Below, in pieces: positions 45,508 to 54,715 of a stretch of 64,000 bases of DNA. The notes beneath the pieces are model-generated. The model saw only the letters and a program-made list of their open reading frames with translations. It did no database searches and was not told where the DNA came from. Source of the DNA: Terrabacter sp040702505 (lineage in GTDB: Bacteria; Actinomycetota; Actinomycetes; Actinomycetales; Dermatophilaceae); contig NZ_JBFBLC010000002.1 in assembly GCF_040702505.1 (NCBI RefSeq), forward strand, positions 558,001 through 622,000, read 5' to 3'. The first letter of the stretch is position 1. Each line of letters starts with the position of its first letter. Both the position numbers and the translations under genes were made by a program.

Positions 45508-46409
45508 GAGGGCACCTCCGTCGGGGTCAGGACGTGCAGGGCGCCGGGGACGACCTCCGCGTCGATGGGCAGGTCGGCGAACATCTCGCCGTCGGCCTGC
45601 GAGTGGATGCCCGCCGCCTCCAGTCGAACTCGTCGAGCCCGGTGGATCTGGACGGCCGGATGCGTGGTGTGGGTGCCGGAGTAGACCTTGGGGAAGACCC
45701 GCAGGAAGGCCGGGATCGACAGCGCACCCACGATCATGACGTCGAAGTACCCGTCGGCCACGTCCGCACTCGGGCACACCCGCATGCCGCCACCGAAGCT
45801 GGTGGTGTTGGCGACGGCCACGAGCATCGCACGGGTCTCGAAGCGAGCGCCGTCGAGCTCCACGGCATACGGGATCGGCCGGAAGACCGGCAGCTCGCGC
45901 AGGACCGCCAGGTTGTAGCGCATCTGGCCGTGCGGCCAGCGCATCCGCTGGGCACGGGCGTTGACGACCGCGTCGAAGCCGGCACCGAGCACCCCGGCGA
46001 ACCACCGCTCCCCCGCGACCGCGTGGCTGACCCGACCCAGGTCGACCCGGCGGGTGCGGCCCTCGTCGAGCAGCGCGACCGCGGCGCGCGCGTCACGGAC
46101 CGGCAGCTCCAGGTTGCGGGCGAAGTCGTTGCCCGTCCCCGCGCCGACGACGGCGAGGCGCGTGGACGTGCCGCCGCACAGGTTGACACCGAGGTGGACC
46201 ATCCCGTCGCCACCGACGACGGCCACGACGTCCACTCCGTCGCGGACGACCTCACGCGCTCGCGCGCGGGCCTGCGCGTAGTCACGTCCTGAGACGTCGA
46301 CGACCTCGTGGCCCGCCTGCCGCAGCAGCTGCGCCGCCTGGCCGCCGATGACACGCCCCGCGCCCTTGCCCGCGGTCGGGTTGACGATCAGGGCGACACG
46401 CTGGGACAC
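45504..46409 (-). CDS. Diacylglycerol/lipid kinase family protein (YegS/DagK-like)
   Basis: 301 residues. The catalytic domain shows NPTAGKGAG, VVGGDGMVHLGVN near residue 65 and GTGNDFARNLELP near residue 90, all typical of soluble bacterial lipid kinases. It phosphorylates diacylglycerol or a related lipid. The GTG at 46409 has TAGCGT 6 bases upstream. It is followed by helY with overlap. Confidence 0.9.
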   Translation of the reverse strand: MSQRVALIVNPTAGKGAGRVIGGQAAQLLRQAGHEVVDVSGRDYAQARARAREVVRDGVDVVAVVGGDGMVHLGVNLCGGTSTRLAVVGAGTGNDFARNLELPVRDARAAVALLDEGRTRRVDLGRVSHAVAGERWFAGVLGAGFDAVVNARAQRMRWPHGQMRYNLAVLRELPVFRPIPYAVELDGARFETRAMLVAVANTTSFGGGMRVCPSADVADGYFDVMIVGALSIPAFLRVFPKVYSGTHTTHPAVQIHRARRVRLEAAGIHSQADGEMFADLPIDAEVVPGALHVLTPTEVPS

Positions 46410-46415
46410 ACCCGA

Positions 46416-46421
46416 ACGCTA
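46416..46421 (-). promoter_or_regulatory. -10 box of leaderless lipid-kinase/helY unit
   Basis: Minus-strand TAGCGT is followed by 6 bases and the GTG at 46409. Confidence 0.6.
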
Positions 46422-46434
46422 CAGGGCCGAAACG

Positions 46435-47241
46435 TCAGAGGGTCGACGCCTCGTCGTCGGGCAGCTCCAGCCAGGAGGGTTCGGCCTTGGCCCGGCGCCG
46501 GTCGAGCAGCACACACACCCCGACCGCCGCGAAGTAGAGCGCGATGATGGGCATCGCCAGGAAGAGCATCGACCACGGGTCGGGGGTCGGAGTCATCACG
46601 GCCGCGAAGACGAAGATGACCATGACCATGGGACGCCAGCCACGGATCATCGCCTTCGCCGACAGCACGTGCGCCAGGTTGAGGGCCACCATGAACACCG
46701 GCAGCAGGAACGCCAGCCCGAACGCGAGCACCAGCTTGAGCACGAAGTTGAGGTAGTCCGTCGCCTGCTGCAGGTTGTACGCCCCCGGCGGGGTGAACCC
46801 CAGCAGCACGTCCACGGCGTGCGGCAGGAAGAAGAACGCCAGGGCGCACCCGGCGAGGAACAGCGGCACCGAGGCGACGATGAACAGCAGCGCGACGCGC
46901 TTCTCCTTCTTCGTCAGCCCCGGGACGATGAAGCCCCAGATCTGGTAGAGCCAGATCGGGGACGCGAGGATCAGGCCCACGAAGATGGAGACGTTGAGCT
47001 GGATGCTGAAGGCGTCGGTCATCGTCGTGAAGTTGATGTTCACGACGCCCTGGCGGCGCTTGGCCAGGTCGTAGAGCGGCTCGGTCAGCTTGCCGAGCAC
47101 ACGCTCGTAGTTGAGCCAGCCGACGACGGCACCGACGAGGATGGCGACGGCGGCCACGAAGATGCGGTTGCGCAGCTCTCGCAGGTGGTCCGCCAGCGAC
47201 ATGCGGCCGTCAGGGTCGCGCTGGCGTCGGAGTGACGGCAT
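46435..47241 (-). CDS. tatC: Sec-independent protein translocase TatC
   Basis: 268 residues with six membrane helices. MSLADHLRELRNRIF near the N-terminus and the periplasmic-loop/Glu region SPIWLYQIWGFIVPGLTKKEKR are TatC hallmarks. TatC recognises twin-arginine signal peptides with TatA. It follows tatA by 38 bases in the same operon. Confidence 0.97.
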   Translation of the reverse strand: MPSLRRQRDPDGRMSLADHLRELRNRIFVAAVAILVGAVVGWLNYERVLGKLTEPLYDLAKRRQGVVNINFTTMTDAFSIQLNVSIFVGLILASPIWLYQIWGFIVPGLTKKEKRVALLFIVASVPLFLAGCALAFFFLPHAVDVLLGFTPPGAYNLQQATDYLNFVLKLVLAFGLAFLLPVFMVALNLAHVLSAKAMIRGWRPMVMVIFVFAAVMTPTPDPWSMLFLAMPIIALYFAAVGVCVLLDRRRAKAEPSWLELPDDEASTL

Positions 47242-47279
47242 TCAGTGGTCCGGGTGAGGGGTGTGCGGAACGGGCAGGC

Positions 47280-47684
47280 TCAGAGCGTCGTGTCGGTGCG
47301 CAGCTCGTCGGCGGCGTCGGGCCGGCTGCCGGTGGCAGCCGTGGACCCGGCGGCCGGAGCGGACGGCCGGCTCGCGGACGCCGCAGCGCGCAGGCGCTCG
47401 GCCTCTGCGCGCGCCTCCTCGGCGCGCCGCTCGGCCTCCGCGAGGCGCGCCTCGGCGGCGCGGCGCTCCGCGTCGGCGTCCACGACGTCGCCCGGCACGG
47501 TGGACCGCGAGGCCTCGCTCGGGGCGGGCTTGCCGTCCTTCTTCAGCTCGTCGACCTCGGACTTGAAGACGCGCGCCGACCGCCCGAGGCTGCGGGCCAT
47601 GTCGGGCAGGCGCTTCCAGCCGAAGAGCACGACGAGGGCGACGACGAGGATCGTGATGTGTGCTGGCGTGAGGTTCCGCAGCAT
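47280..47684 (-). CDS. tatA: Sec-independent protein translocase TatA
   Basis: 134 residues. One N-terminal membrane helix (ITILVVALVVLFGWKRLP) is followed by the amphipathic helix ARSLGRSARVFKSEVDELKKD, and then a long alanine/glutamate-rich charged tail. TatA forms the pore with TatC. ATG 47684 follows AAGGAG. The frame is open further upstream, but that region holds the promoter. Confidence 0.95.
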   Translation of the reverse strand: MLRNLTPAHITILVVALVVLFGWKRLPDMARSLGRSARVFKSEVDELKKDGKPAPSEASRSTVPGDVVDADAERRAAEARLAEAERRAEEARAEAERLRAAASASRPSAPAAGSTAATGSRPDAADELRTDTTL

Positions 47685-47743
47685 GGCGGCGACTCCTTGC
47701 GAGGTCCGTGGCCGGATTCCGGGACAGGTCCGGGGCCACGCCC

Positions 47744-47749
47744 AGTGTA
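47744..47749 (-). promoter_or_regulatory. -10 box of the tatA-tatC unit
   Basis: Minus-strand TACACT lies about 60 bases before the tatA ATG, giving a leader of roughly 53 bases. It could be an internal promoter after pafC. Confidence 0.4.
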
Positions 47750-47796
47750 CGTGTCCACCGCGTGCCCGCGACTCAGCCCGCGACTCAGCCTGCGGG

Positions 47797-48792
47797 TCAG
47801 GTGGTCGCGCCGCCGTAGGCGGCCAGGGCCTCGCGCGACTCACGGGCCACGGCCTCGACGAGTTCGGGCGGGTCGACCACCCTCGCCTCACCGCCGAGGC
47901 GCAGCACGAGGCGGCGCACCAGGGCCGGGTCGGCGACCTTGAGCGTCACCCGAAGGGAGCCGTCGGCCCCGCGCTCGACCCCTTCGTTGGGGTAGTAGTC
48001 GGCGATCCAGGCCGCCCAGCGGCTGGCCTCGAGCACCACCGTGACGTCGTTCTCCCCCGGCACGAACACGTCGTCGAGGTCGCGGGGACGGGCGTCTGGA
48101 GGCGGCGTGCCGTCCACGTCGAGCACCGTGACGTCCTCGATGCGGTCGAGCCGGAACAGGCGCACCCCGCGGGCCCGGTGGCAGTACCCCTCGACGTACC
48201 ACTGCGCGTCGAGGTTGAGGATGCGCATGATGTCGACGTCGCGCTCGGTGGACTCGTCACGCGTGGCGACGTAGTAGCGCAGGTGCACCCGGCGCCCGCG
48301 GGCGAAGGCGTCCTTGAGGGGGGCCATCGCCGGGTGCTGGCTGCCGTCGTCGAGGTCGAGGGCGATGCGGCCCGTCGGCTCGCCCACGGTGGTGGCCGCG
48401 GCCGCCCGGATCTTGTCGAGGGTGCGCTCGGCAACATCGGAGCCGACGAGGGTCGAGCCCAGCGCCTGCAGGCCTGCCGTCAGCGTGACCGCCTCGTCGC
48501 GGGTCAGGCGCATCGGGGCCGCGATGTCGTCCGCGTTGTCCAGGTAGATGTAGCCGCTGTCCCACTGGGCGTCGATGAGCTCGGAGTGGCCGTAACCGGG
48601 CGTGCCGCACACGAAGAGCAGCTCGAGGTCCTCGACGATCTGCTGCTCGTCGACCCCGAACTCGCGGGCGGCGTCGGCGATGGCCACGCCGCGGTGCTGC
48701 AGCAGCCACGGGACCATGTCGAGCAGCCGACCGAGCCGCTGGGTGGCGGTCTCGGCGGGCTTGCGAGCCGTCTTGCGTCGCGCCGCGCTCAT
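47797..48792 (-). CDS. pafC: WYL-domain transcriptional regulator PafC
   Basis: 331 residues. N-terminal winged helix (AIADAAREFGVDEQQIVEDLE) and a WYL domain with QWYVEGYCHRARGVRLFRLDRI near residue 210, followed by a C-terminal extension. PafB and PafC together activate the RecA-independent DNA damage response in mycobacteria. Its ATG overlaps the pafB stop (ATGA at 48789-48792). Confidence 0.93.
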   Translation of the reverse strand: MSAARRKTARKPAETATQRLGRLLDMVPWLLQHRGVAIADAAREFGVDEQQIVEDLELLFVCGTPGYGHSELIDAQWDSGYIYLDNADDIAAPMRLTRDEAVTLTAGLQALGSTLVGSDVAERTLDKIRAAAATTVGEPTGRIALDLDDGSQHPAMAPLKDAFARGRRVHLRYYVATRDESTERDVDIMRILNLDAQWYVEGYCHRARGVRLFRLDRIEDVTVLDVDGTPPPDARPRDLDDVFVPGENDVTVVLEASRWAAWIADYYPNEGVERGADGSLRVTLKVADPALVRRLVLRLGGEARVVDPPELVEAVARESREALAAYGGATT

Positions 48793-49826
48793 GCGCCCTC
48801 CCCCGTCCGTGCCTGCAGGCCCTCGTGTGCCTCCTGGTCCCCGTCAGCCCCCTGAGCCCCGTGCGCCTCGGCGACCGCCAGCAGGGCCGAGCGGACCCCG
48901 TCGACGAGCTCGGGCGGTGACAGGGCGACCGCATGGGTTCCGAGGGCCACGACGTCGCGCTCGGTCGTGCCGCGGCGGTAGGGCAGCTCGATCTCGGCCC
49001 ACGAGTCGTCCAGCTCGGTGGTGCGCGTGGCGTGGCGGCGCAGGGTGTGGCCGCGCCCATGCCGCACCCGCACCACCGCAGTGCCCTCGGGCTCGGGCTG
49101 CTCGGCCTCGAGGGCCACCTCGGGCACGTGGCCGGTCGGGACGGCATACGACCCCGGACGGCCCTTGCGGGTCACCGGGCCCTCGAAGCGGCTGAGGCGG
49201 AAGGCCCGCTCGCCGCGACGGTCGAGGTCGTAGCCGGTGAGGTACCAGCGGCCGTGCCAGTTCTTCAGCGCCCACGGCTGGACGTGCCGGGTGGTCAGCT
49301 CGCCGTCGTTGCGGCGGTATTCGAAGGTGATCGGCTGCAGCGCCGACACCGCGGCGTGCACGGCCTCGAAGGCCGGCTCCTTGGTGCGGATGCGCGGCTC
49401 GGCCCCGGCGGCCACCGACTCATCGATCTCGACGCCCGACAGGCGCAGCTTGCGCAGGCCCGCCGACGCGGCACCGGAGATGCTCGCCGTCGACCAGGCG
49501 CGGGCGGCCAGGGCCAGGGCGGCCATCTCGTCGGGTTCGAAGCTGATGGCCGGCAGCGACGTCTCGCTCGCGTCGATGCGGTAGCCGACCTCGTCGTCGA
49601 AGAGCACGTCGAGCACCGTCGTCGTGATCGGGATGCCCATCTCGCGCAGCTCGTCCTTGTCACGCTCGAACATCCGGTCGAACGCCTCGTCGGAGCTCGC
49701 CTGGGCGTAGGCCGGCAGGGACTCGCGGATCTTCTGCTTCGAGACGGGACGGCGTGCGGACTTGAGCGCGAGTATGAGGTTGAGCAGCCGTTCGGTCTTC
49801 TCGGCCGAGGCAGACGCAGGGCTCAT
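48789..49826 (-). CDS. pafB: WYL-domain transcriptional regulator PafB
   Basis: 345 residues. It begins KTERLLNLILALKSARRPVSK, the helix-turn-helix of the Paf regulators, and has the WYL motif GRWYLTGYDLDRRGERAFRL near residue 205. The C-terminus has a Gln/Glu-rich tail. ATG 49826 has AGGAAGG about 6 bases in front; a further in-frame start at 49853 adds nine residues. Divergent from the DUF3866 gene. Confidence 0.93.
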   Translation of the reverse strand: MSPASASAEKTERLLNLILALKSARRPVSKQKIRESLPAYAQASSDEAFDRMFERDKDELREMGIPITTTVLDVLFDDEVGYRIDASETSLPAISFEPDEMAALALAARAWSTASISGAASAGLRKLRLSGVEIDESVAAGAEPRIRTKEPAFEAVHAAVSALQPITFEYRRNDGELTTRHVQPWALKNWHGRWYLTGYDLDRRGERAFRLSRFEGPVTRKGRPGSYAVPTGHVPEVALEAEQPEPEGTAVVRVRHGRGHTLRRHATRTTELDDSWAEIELPYRRGTTERDVVALGTHAVALSPPELVDGVRSALLAVAEAHGAQGADGDQEAHEGLQARTGEGA

Positions 49827-49889
49827 CGAGACCTTCCTGACGGGGGGCGGCACGCGGGCAGTCCGACGCTACCCGAACATGCGATCGAA

Positions 49890-49895
49890 TAGGGT
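49890..49895 (+). promoter_or_regulatory. -10 box of leaderless DUF3866 gene
   Basis: TAGGGT is followed by 6 bases and the ATG at 49902. Confidence 0.6.
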
Positions 49896-49901
49896 CACCG
49901 C

Positions 49902-50999
49902 ATGATCCAGTGGCGCCGGGGAGTCGTGGTGCAGGTGCGTTCCCGCTGGGCGGGGGCGATCGAGTATGCCGTCCGCCTCCCTTCCGGCGACACCGTCCGC
50001 GCGCTCGGCTACGTCGACGCCGTCGGCGCGCTGGCCCAGGGCACCGACGTGCTGCTCAACACGACGGCGCTCGAGCGGGGCCTCGGCACGGGTGGTCTGG
50101 CCCTCGTCGTGGCGGCCCCCGAGGCGCTGCCCCCTCCGGTCGACGACGTCACGGAGGTGGCCGGGCACCTGGTCAAGGCGCGCTACACCCCGAGCCAGAC
50201 GATGGTCCTCGGCGTCGACGAGCAGGACAGCGAGCACCACGCGGTCCTCGCGGACGCCGACGACCTCGCGGGCATGCCGGTGGTCGTCGCCGACCTGCAC
50301 TCGGCGCTGCCTGCCGTGCTGGCGGGCCTGCGGGAGAGCTCGCCCGCCATGCGCGTCGCCTACGTCATGACCGACGGCGGCGCCCTGCCCGTCGACTTCT
50401 CCCGCACCGTCGCGGGGCTGCGCGAGGCCGGCTGGCTGGCTGCCTCGGTCACCGTCGGGCAGGCCTACGGCGGCGACCTCGAGGCCGTCAACGTCCACAC
50501 CGGGCTGCTCGCCGCCCACCACGTCGTGGGCGCCGACGTGGCCGTCGTCTCGCAAGGGCCCGGAAACCTCGGCACCGGCACCCGCTGGGGCTTCTCCGGC
50601 ACGTCGGCCGGTGAGGCCGTCAACGCCGCGGGCACCCTGGGCGGCCGGCCCGTGTGCTCGCTGCGGATCTCGGAGGCCGACCCGCGCGAGCGGCACCGCG
50701 GCATCTCGCACCACAGCCTGACGGCGTACGGCCGCGTCTCGCTCGTGCCGGCGGACGTGCCCGTGCCTCGGCTGCCCGGCGCGCTGGGGACGCGGGTGCT
50801 CGAACAGGCTCGCGGGCTGTGCGACTCCAGCGCAGGCAGGCTCGCCCTGCACGAGGTCGACGTCGACGGCCTCGAGGCAGCGCTGCGCGAGACCCCCGTC
50901 CCGCTGCGCACCATGGGCCGCGGATACGACGACGACCGCGCCGGTTTCCTCGGCGCGGCCGTCGCAGGGCGGTATGCGGCCTTGTTGCTGAAGGGGTAG
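49902..50999 (+). CDS. DUF3866 family protein
   Basis: 365 residues, matching DUF3866: YTPSQTMVLGVDEQDSEHH near residue 95, TDGGALPVDFSRTVAGL near residue 158 and SQGPGNLGTGTRWGFSG near residue 215. Function unknown; it is a regular member of the actinobacterial pafA-pafBC neighbourhood. Convergent with the FKBP gene, with 5 bases between stops. Confidence 0.92.
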   Translation: MIQWRRGVVVQVRSRWAGAIEYAVRLPSGDTVRALGYVDAVGALAQGTDVLLNTTALERGLGTGGLALVVAAPEALPPPVDDVTEVAGHLVKARYTPSQTMVLGVDEQDSEHHAVLADADDLAGMPVVVADLHSALPAVLAGLRESSPAMRVAYVMTDGGALPVDFSRTVAGLREAGWLAASVTVGQAYGGDLEAVNVHTGLLAAHHVVGADVAVVSQGPGNLGTGTRWGFSGTSAGEAVNAAGTLGGRPVCSLRISEADPRERHRGISHHSLTAYGRVSLVPADVPVPRLPGALGTRVLEQARGLCDSSAGRLALHEVDVDGLEAALRETPVPLRTMGRGYDDDRAGFLGAAVAGRYAALLLKG

Positions 51000-51004
51000 A
51001 GCCC

Positions 51005-51391
51005 TTACCTCACATCGTCCAGGTCGACGACGAAGATCAGGGCCTCGCCGGGCTTGATCGCGGCGCCCGCGCCACGCTCGCCGTAGGCCAGGTGCGAGGG
51101 GATCGTCAGCTTGCGGCGACCGCCCACCTTCATGCCCTCGATGCCCTTGTCCCAGCCGGGGATGACCATGCCGACGCCGAGGCGGAAGGCCAGGGGCTCG
51201 CCGCGGTTCCACGACGAGTCGAACTCCTCACCGGTCGAGTGCGCGACGCCGACGTAGTGGGCGCGCACGGTGTCGCCGGCCCTGGCCTCGCGGCCGTCCC
51301 CCTCGATGAGGTCCTCGACGACCAGGTCGGCGGGCGCGTCGCCCTCCGGGAAGTCGATCTCGGGCTTCGTGCGGTTGGGGTCGAGTGCCAT
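51005..51391 (-). CDS. FKBP-type peptidyl-prolyl cis-trans isomerase (cytoplasmic)
   Basis: 128 residues with a single FKBP domain: VRAHYVGVAHSTGEEFDSSW, MVIPGWDKGIEGMKVGGRR and IPSHLAYGERG carry the active-site Asp, Phe/Trp and Tyr positions. No signal peptide. GGAAGG lies before the ATG. It follows the FKBP lipoprotein gene in the same direction after 57 bases. Confidence 0.95.
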   Translation of the reverse strand: MALDPNRTKPEIDFPEGDAPADLVVEDLIEGDGREARAGDTVRAHYVGVAHSTGEEFDSSWNRGEPLAFRLGVGMVIPGWDKGIEGMKVGGRRKLTIPSHLAYGERGAGAAIKPGEALIFVVDLDDVR

Positions 51392-51448
51392 GCTGCGGTG
51401 CCTTCCGTTCGTCGAGCTCGGGTCTGGGTGGTCTGGGTCGGGATGGGG

Positions 51449-52462
51449 TCAGTACGCGTCGAGGATGTCGACGACGAACACCAGGGTGTCCGTGCCGGAG
51501 ATCTTCGGGGGGCTACCGGCCTTGCCGTAGCCGTCGGCCGGCGGGATGACGAGCAGCACGCGGCTGCCCACCTTCTTGCCCACGAGGGTGGAGTCCCAAC
51601 CCTTGATGACGCCGCCGACGCCGATCGGGAAGTCCGCGGGGGTGCCGCGCTGCCACGAGGAGTCGAAGACGCTGCCGTCCTTCCAGAGCACCCCTTCGTA
51701 CTGGGCGCTGATGGTCTGGCCCTTCTGCACGACGGGGCCGGTGCCCTGCACCAGGGTCGCCTGCTGCGTGGTGGTCGGCGCCTTGGTCTTGGGGACGGTG
51801 ACGGTCGGCGCCTTGGTCGGGCCGTTCTTGAACTCGACCGTGGGCAGGCCCGCCGGCGACGGGGACTGGGCGCCGTCGATCTTCGTCATCGGGGTGTGCA
51901 CGTCGACGATGTCGGCGACGACGACGATGGTGTCGGTGCCCTTGATGCCGAGCTGCTGGTTGCCGGCGGAGCCGAAACCCTTGGCCGGCGGGATGGTGAA
52001 GGCGATGCGGCCGCCCTTGGTCGCGCCCACCAGGCCCTCGGTGAACCCGGGGACGATGTCGGTGCGGGCCAGGCGGTAGCTCTCCTCGGGACGCCCTGCT
52101 TTGAAGCCGTCGTCGAGGAGCTTGCCACTCGTGCCGTTGTAGATCTCCGCACGCAGCTTGACGGTGTCGGCCTTGGTCGCCGCCTTGCCCGAGCCGGGCG
52201 TCAGCACCTTGTGCTCGACGTTCGTGGAGCTGATCGGCGTCTTGCCGAGCGTCACCTTGGGTGCGGTCTTGAAGTCGACCGGCCCGGTGGCCGTGACGCC
52301 TTGGAGCGAGGCCCCGGTGGCGCCGGCGCTGGCCGTGGCGCCGGCGGTGGACGAGGCAGCGCCCGACCCGTTCGAGCTCGTGCCGCACGCGGCGACGGTG
52401 CCGAGCCCGAGAGCGGCGGTCAGGAGGACGGCCATGCGGTAGGCCGGACGGTTGGAACGCAC
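51449..52462 (-). CDS. Lipoprotein with two FKBP-type isomerase domains
   Basis: 337 residues. The arginine-rich N-terminus and hydrophobic stretch end in a lipobox (TVAAC), so the protein is exported and lipid-anchored. A degenerate FKBP domain (residues about 70-190) is followed by a Thr/Pro/Lys-rich linker (VTVPKTKAPTTTQQ) and a canonical FKBP domain with YEGVLWKDGSVFDSSWQRG, VIKGWDSTLVGKKVG and IPPADGYG. It likely helps fold secreted proteins. GTG 52462 is used; ATG 52435 is possible but would remove the positively charged signal region. Confidence 0.88.
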   Translation of the reverse strand: MRSNRPAYRMAVLLTAALGLGTVAACGTSSNGSGAASSTAGATASAGATGASLQGVTATGPVDFKTAPKVTLGKTPISSTNVEHKVLTPGSGKAATKADTVKLRAEIYNGTSGKLLDDGFKAGRPEESYRLARTDIVPGFTEGLVGATKGGRIAFTIPPAKGFGSAGNQQLGIKGTDTIVVVADIVDVHTPMTKIDGAQSPSPAGLPTVEFKNGPTKAPTVTVPKTKAPTTTQQATLVQGTGPVVQKGQTISAQYEGVLWKDGSVFDSSWQRGTPADFPIGVGGVIKGWDSTLVGKKVGSRVLLVIPPADGYGKAGSPPKISGTDTLVFVVDILDAY

Positions 52463-52523
52463 AGGGAAGACTTTCGGTCGGGGTGGGCGGGGCCCGGAGG
52501 GCCTCGCAGGGCAGAGCCCGGCC

Positions 52524-52529
52524 ACTGTA
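52524..52529 (-). promoter_or_regulatory. -10 box of the FKBP lipoprotein gene
   Basis: Minus-strand TACAGT lies 61 bases before the GTG at 52462, in the gap between pafA and the lipoprotein gene. Confidence 0.45.
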
Positions 52530-52596
52530 ACGCCCACCCTTGTGCGGGTCGCACAGCGCACTGACAGGTTCAGCTGCCCCGGAGTAGGGGCGCCGG

Positions 52597-53988
52597 TCAG
52601 AGCGGGCGGTGGTTCGCCGGCGAGCGGTCGATGCTCTCCATCAGCCGCTCGACGCGCTCGTCCACGGCCCGGAAGGGGTCCTTGCACAGCACGGTGCGCT
52701 GGGCCTGGTCGTTGAGCTTCAGGTGCACCCAGTCCACCGTGAAGTCCCGGCCGTGCGCCTGCGCGGCTCGGATGAAGTCGCCTCGCAGCTTGGCGCGGGT
52801 GGTCTGCGGGGGCCGGACCTTGGCCTCGAAGATCTCGACGTCCGAGGCGACCCGGGCGGTGCGGCCGTGGCGCTGCAGCAGGTAGAAGAGGCCGCGCCGC
52901 CGGTTGATGTCGTGGTAGGCGAGGTCGAGCTGCTGGATCCGGGCGTCGGTCAGGGACAGGCCGTGCTTGGCCCGGTAGCGCTCGATGAGGCGGTACTTGA
53001 TGACCCAGTCGATCTCGGTCTCGATGGCACCGAGGTCACCATTCGCGATGGCGTCGAGCGCGCGCCCCCAGAGGTCGATGACCTGCTTGGTGTCCGGGCT
53101 GTGCATCCCCTCGCGGTCGACGAACTCGACCACCTTGTCGAGGTACTCGCGCTGCATGTCGAGGGCGGAGAGCTCGCGGCCGTTGGCCAGGCGCACGGTG
53201 GCGCGGCCGCTGGGGTCGTGGCTCATGGTGCGGATGGCCCGGATGGGGTTCTCCATCGACAGGTCGCGCATGACCACGCCCGCCTCGATCATCCGCAGCA
53301 CGAGGTCGGCGCTGCCGACCTTGAGCAGGTTGGTCGTCTCGGACATGTTGGAGTCGCCGACGATGACGTGCAGGCGGCGGTAGCGCTCGGCGTCGGCGTG
53401 TGGCTCGTCGCGGGTGTTGATGATGGGACGGCTGCGCGTCGTCGCCGAGGAAACGCCCTCCCAGATGTGGTCGGCGCGCTGGCTCACGGCGAAGCTGGCG
53501 CCGTGGGCGGTCGTGACGACCTTCCCTGCGCCGCAGACGATCTGGCGGCTGATCAGGAACGGGATGAACATGTCGGAGACGCGCTGGAAGTCTCCCGTGC
53601 GGCCGTAGAGGTAGTTCTCGTGGCAGCCGTAGGAGTTGCCGGCCGAGTCGGTGTTGTTCTTGAAGACGAAGATCTCGCCCTCGACGCCGTCGTCGCGAAG
53701 GCGCCCCTGGGCGTCCTCGACGAGGCCCTCGAGGATCCGCTCCCCCGCCTTGTCCTGCACCACGAGCTCCCGCACCGAGTCGCACTCGGCCGTGGCGTAC
53801 TCCGGGTGGGAGCCCACGTCGAGGTAGAGGCGAGCGCCGTTGCCGAGGAAGACGTTGCTCGAGCGTCCCCACGCCACGACGCGGCGGAACAGGTAGCGGG
53901 CCACCTCGTCAGGGGTCAGCCGGCGCTGGCCCTGCGTCGTGCAGGTGACGCCGTACTCGTTCTCGATCCCGAAGATCCGCCGCTCCAT
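52597..53988 (-). CDS. pafA: Pup--protein ligase PafA
   Basis: 463 residues. The N-terminal FGIENEYGVTC strand carries the catalytic/ATP-metal Glu and is diagnostic, with GCHENYL near residue 118 and VGSADLVLRMIEAG further on. PafA links the Pup tag to lysines for proteasomal degradation. In most relatives the dop-pup-prcBA genes lie immediately upstream; here the upstream neighbour is a GerMN lipoprotein/two-component unit instead. TAGAGT lies 6 bases before the ATG. Confidence 0.97.
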   Translation of the reverse strand: MERRIFGIENEYGVTCTTQGQRRLTPDEVARYLFRRVVAWGRSSNVFLGNGARLYLDVGSHPEYATAECDSVRELVVQDKAGERILEGLVEDAQGRLRDDGVEGEIFVFKNNTDSAGNSYGCHENYLYGRTGDFQRVSDMFIPFLISRQIVCGAGKVVTTAHGASFAVSQRADHIWEGVSSATTRSRPIINTRDEPHADAERYRRLHVIVGDSNMSETTNLLKVGSADLVLRMIEAGVVMRDLSMENPIRAIRTMSHDPSGRATVRLANGRELSALDMQREYLDKVVEFVDREGMHSPDTKQVIDLWGRALDAIANGDLGAIETEIDWVIKYRLIERYRAKHGLSLTDARIQQLDLAYHDINRRRGLFYLLQRHGRTARVASDVEIFEAKVRPPQTTRAKLRGDFIRAAQAHGRDFTVDWVHLKLNDQAQRTVLCKDPFRAVDERVERLMESIDRSPANHRPL

Positions 53989-53994
53989 GAACCA

Positions 53995-54000
53995 ACTCTA
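53995..54000 (-). promoter_or_regulatory. -10 box of leaderless pafA
   Basis: Minus-strand TAGAGT is followed by 6 bases and the ATG at 53988. Confidence 0.65.
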
Positions 54001-54051
54001 GGCGGCCCTCGTCCCGTCGCCGGAGCCTCTGTGCAGGGTCGGCGCGGCGGG

Positions 54052-54651
54052 TCAGCGGGTCGGCCCCACGACGGCGTAGTCCTGCCGGGAGACCGGACGG
54101 GTCACGAGATCGCCGTGAGCCACCGGTACGGCCACCGGACGGGAGCCGCTGACGAGCCGGACCCGGTCGGCCAGCGTGTCGGCGGTGACCGTGAAGACGA
54201 TCTGGGCCATCGCCAGCTGCTGCTCGCCCAGCGACAGGCGGTCGTAGCCGACCGGCACCGCGACGTCGGCGGTGTGCGGGTCCCCCATGGTCCCCCCGAG
54301 GCTACGGCTCGTCGCCGGCAGGGCGGTGCGCAGCCCGGCAGCCAGCTCCCCCGCGCTCACCGGGGCTGCCAGCGCGCGCAGCGCCGGCTCCAGGCCCGTG
54401 CCCGGTGGCACCACGCGGGTCACCCGCTCGAGCCGGTTCCCCCGCACGAGGTAGACCTGCATGCTGAGGGGCACGCCGGACTCGTTCGAGGCGCCCGACG
54501 CCGCCCCGCCCTGGGCGGCCGTCGACACCACGACCCGCTCCGGCTCCGACTGCGCCGAGAGGGTGCACCCTGCCAGCAGCGGCCCGACGACCGCGAGCGC
54601 GACACCCAGGCGCACGCCGCACCGACGCCTGGGCCCGGTCGGCGGGCACAC
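54052..54651 (-). CDS. GerMN-domain lipoprotein
   Basis: About 199 residues with a short charged N-terminus, a hydrophobic segment and a lipobox LLAGC, so it is probably lipid-anchored outside the membrane. The rest resembles the GerMN domain found in LpqB and related sensor-associated lipoproteins (LSMQVYLVRGNRLERVTRVV and AQIVFTVTADTLADRVRLV). It ends the response regulator-kinase operon and may modulate the kinase. GTG 54651 has CAGGGGG in front; GTG 54615 is a shorter alternative. Confidence 0.78.
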   Translation of the reverse strand: MCPPTGPRRRCGVRLGVALAVVGPLLAGCTLSAQSEPERVVVSTAAQGGAASGASNESGVPLSMQVYLVRGNRLERVTRVVPPGTGLEPALRALAAPVSAGELAAGLRTALPATSRSLGGTMGDPHTADVAVPVGYDRLSLGEQQLAMAQIVFTVTADTLADRVRLVSGSRPVAVPVAHGDLVTRPVSRQDYAVVGPTR

Positions 54652-54715
54652 GGCATACGACCCCCTGGCTGCGGCGGCCCGGTGGCCTGCACGGCCGCCG
54701 GTGCCCGCAAGAGGG

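Noticed and set aside
42391..45684. 1097-residue plus-strand open frame opposite helY
   Set aside because: The minus-strand frame has Walker and helicase motifs in order; the plus frame has none.
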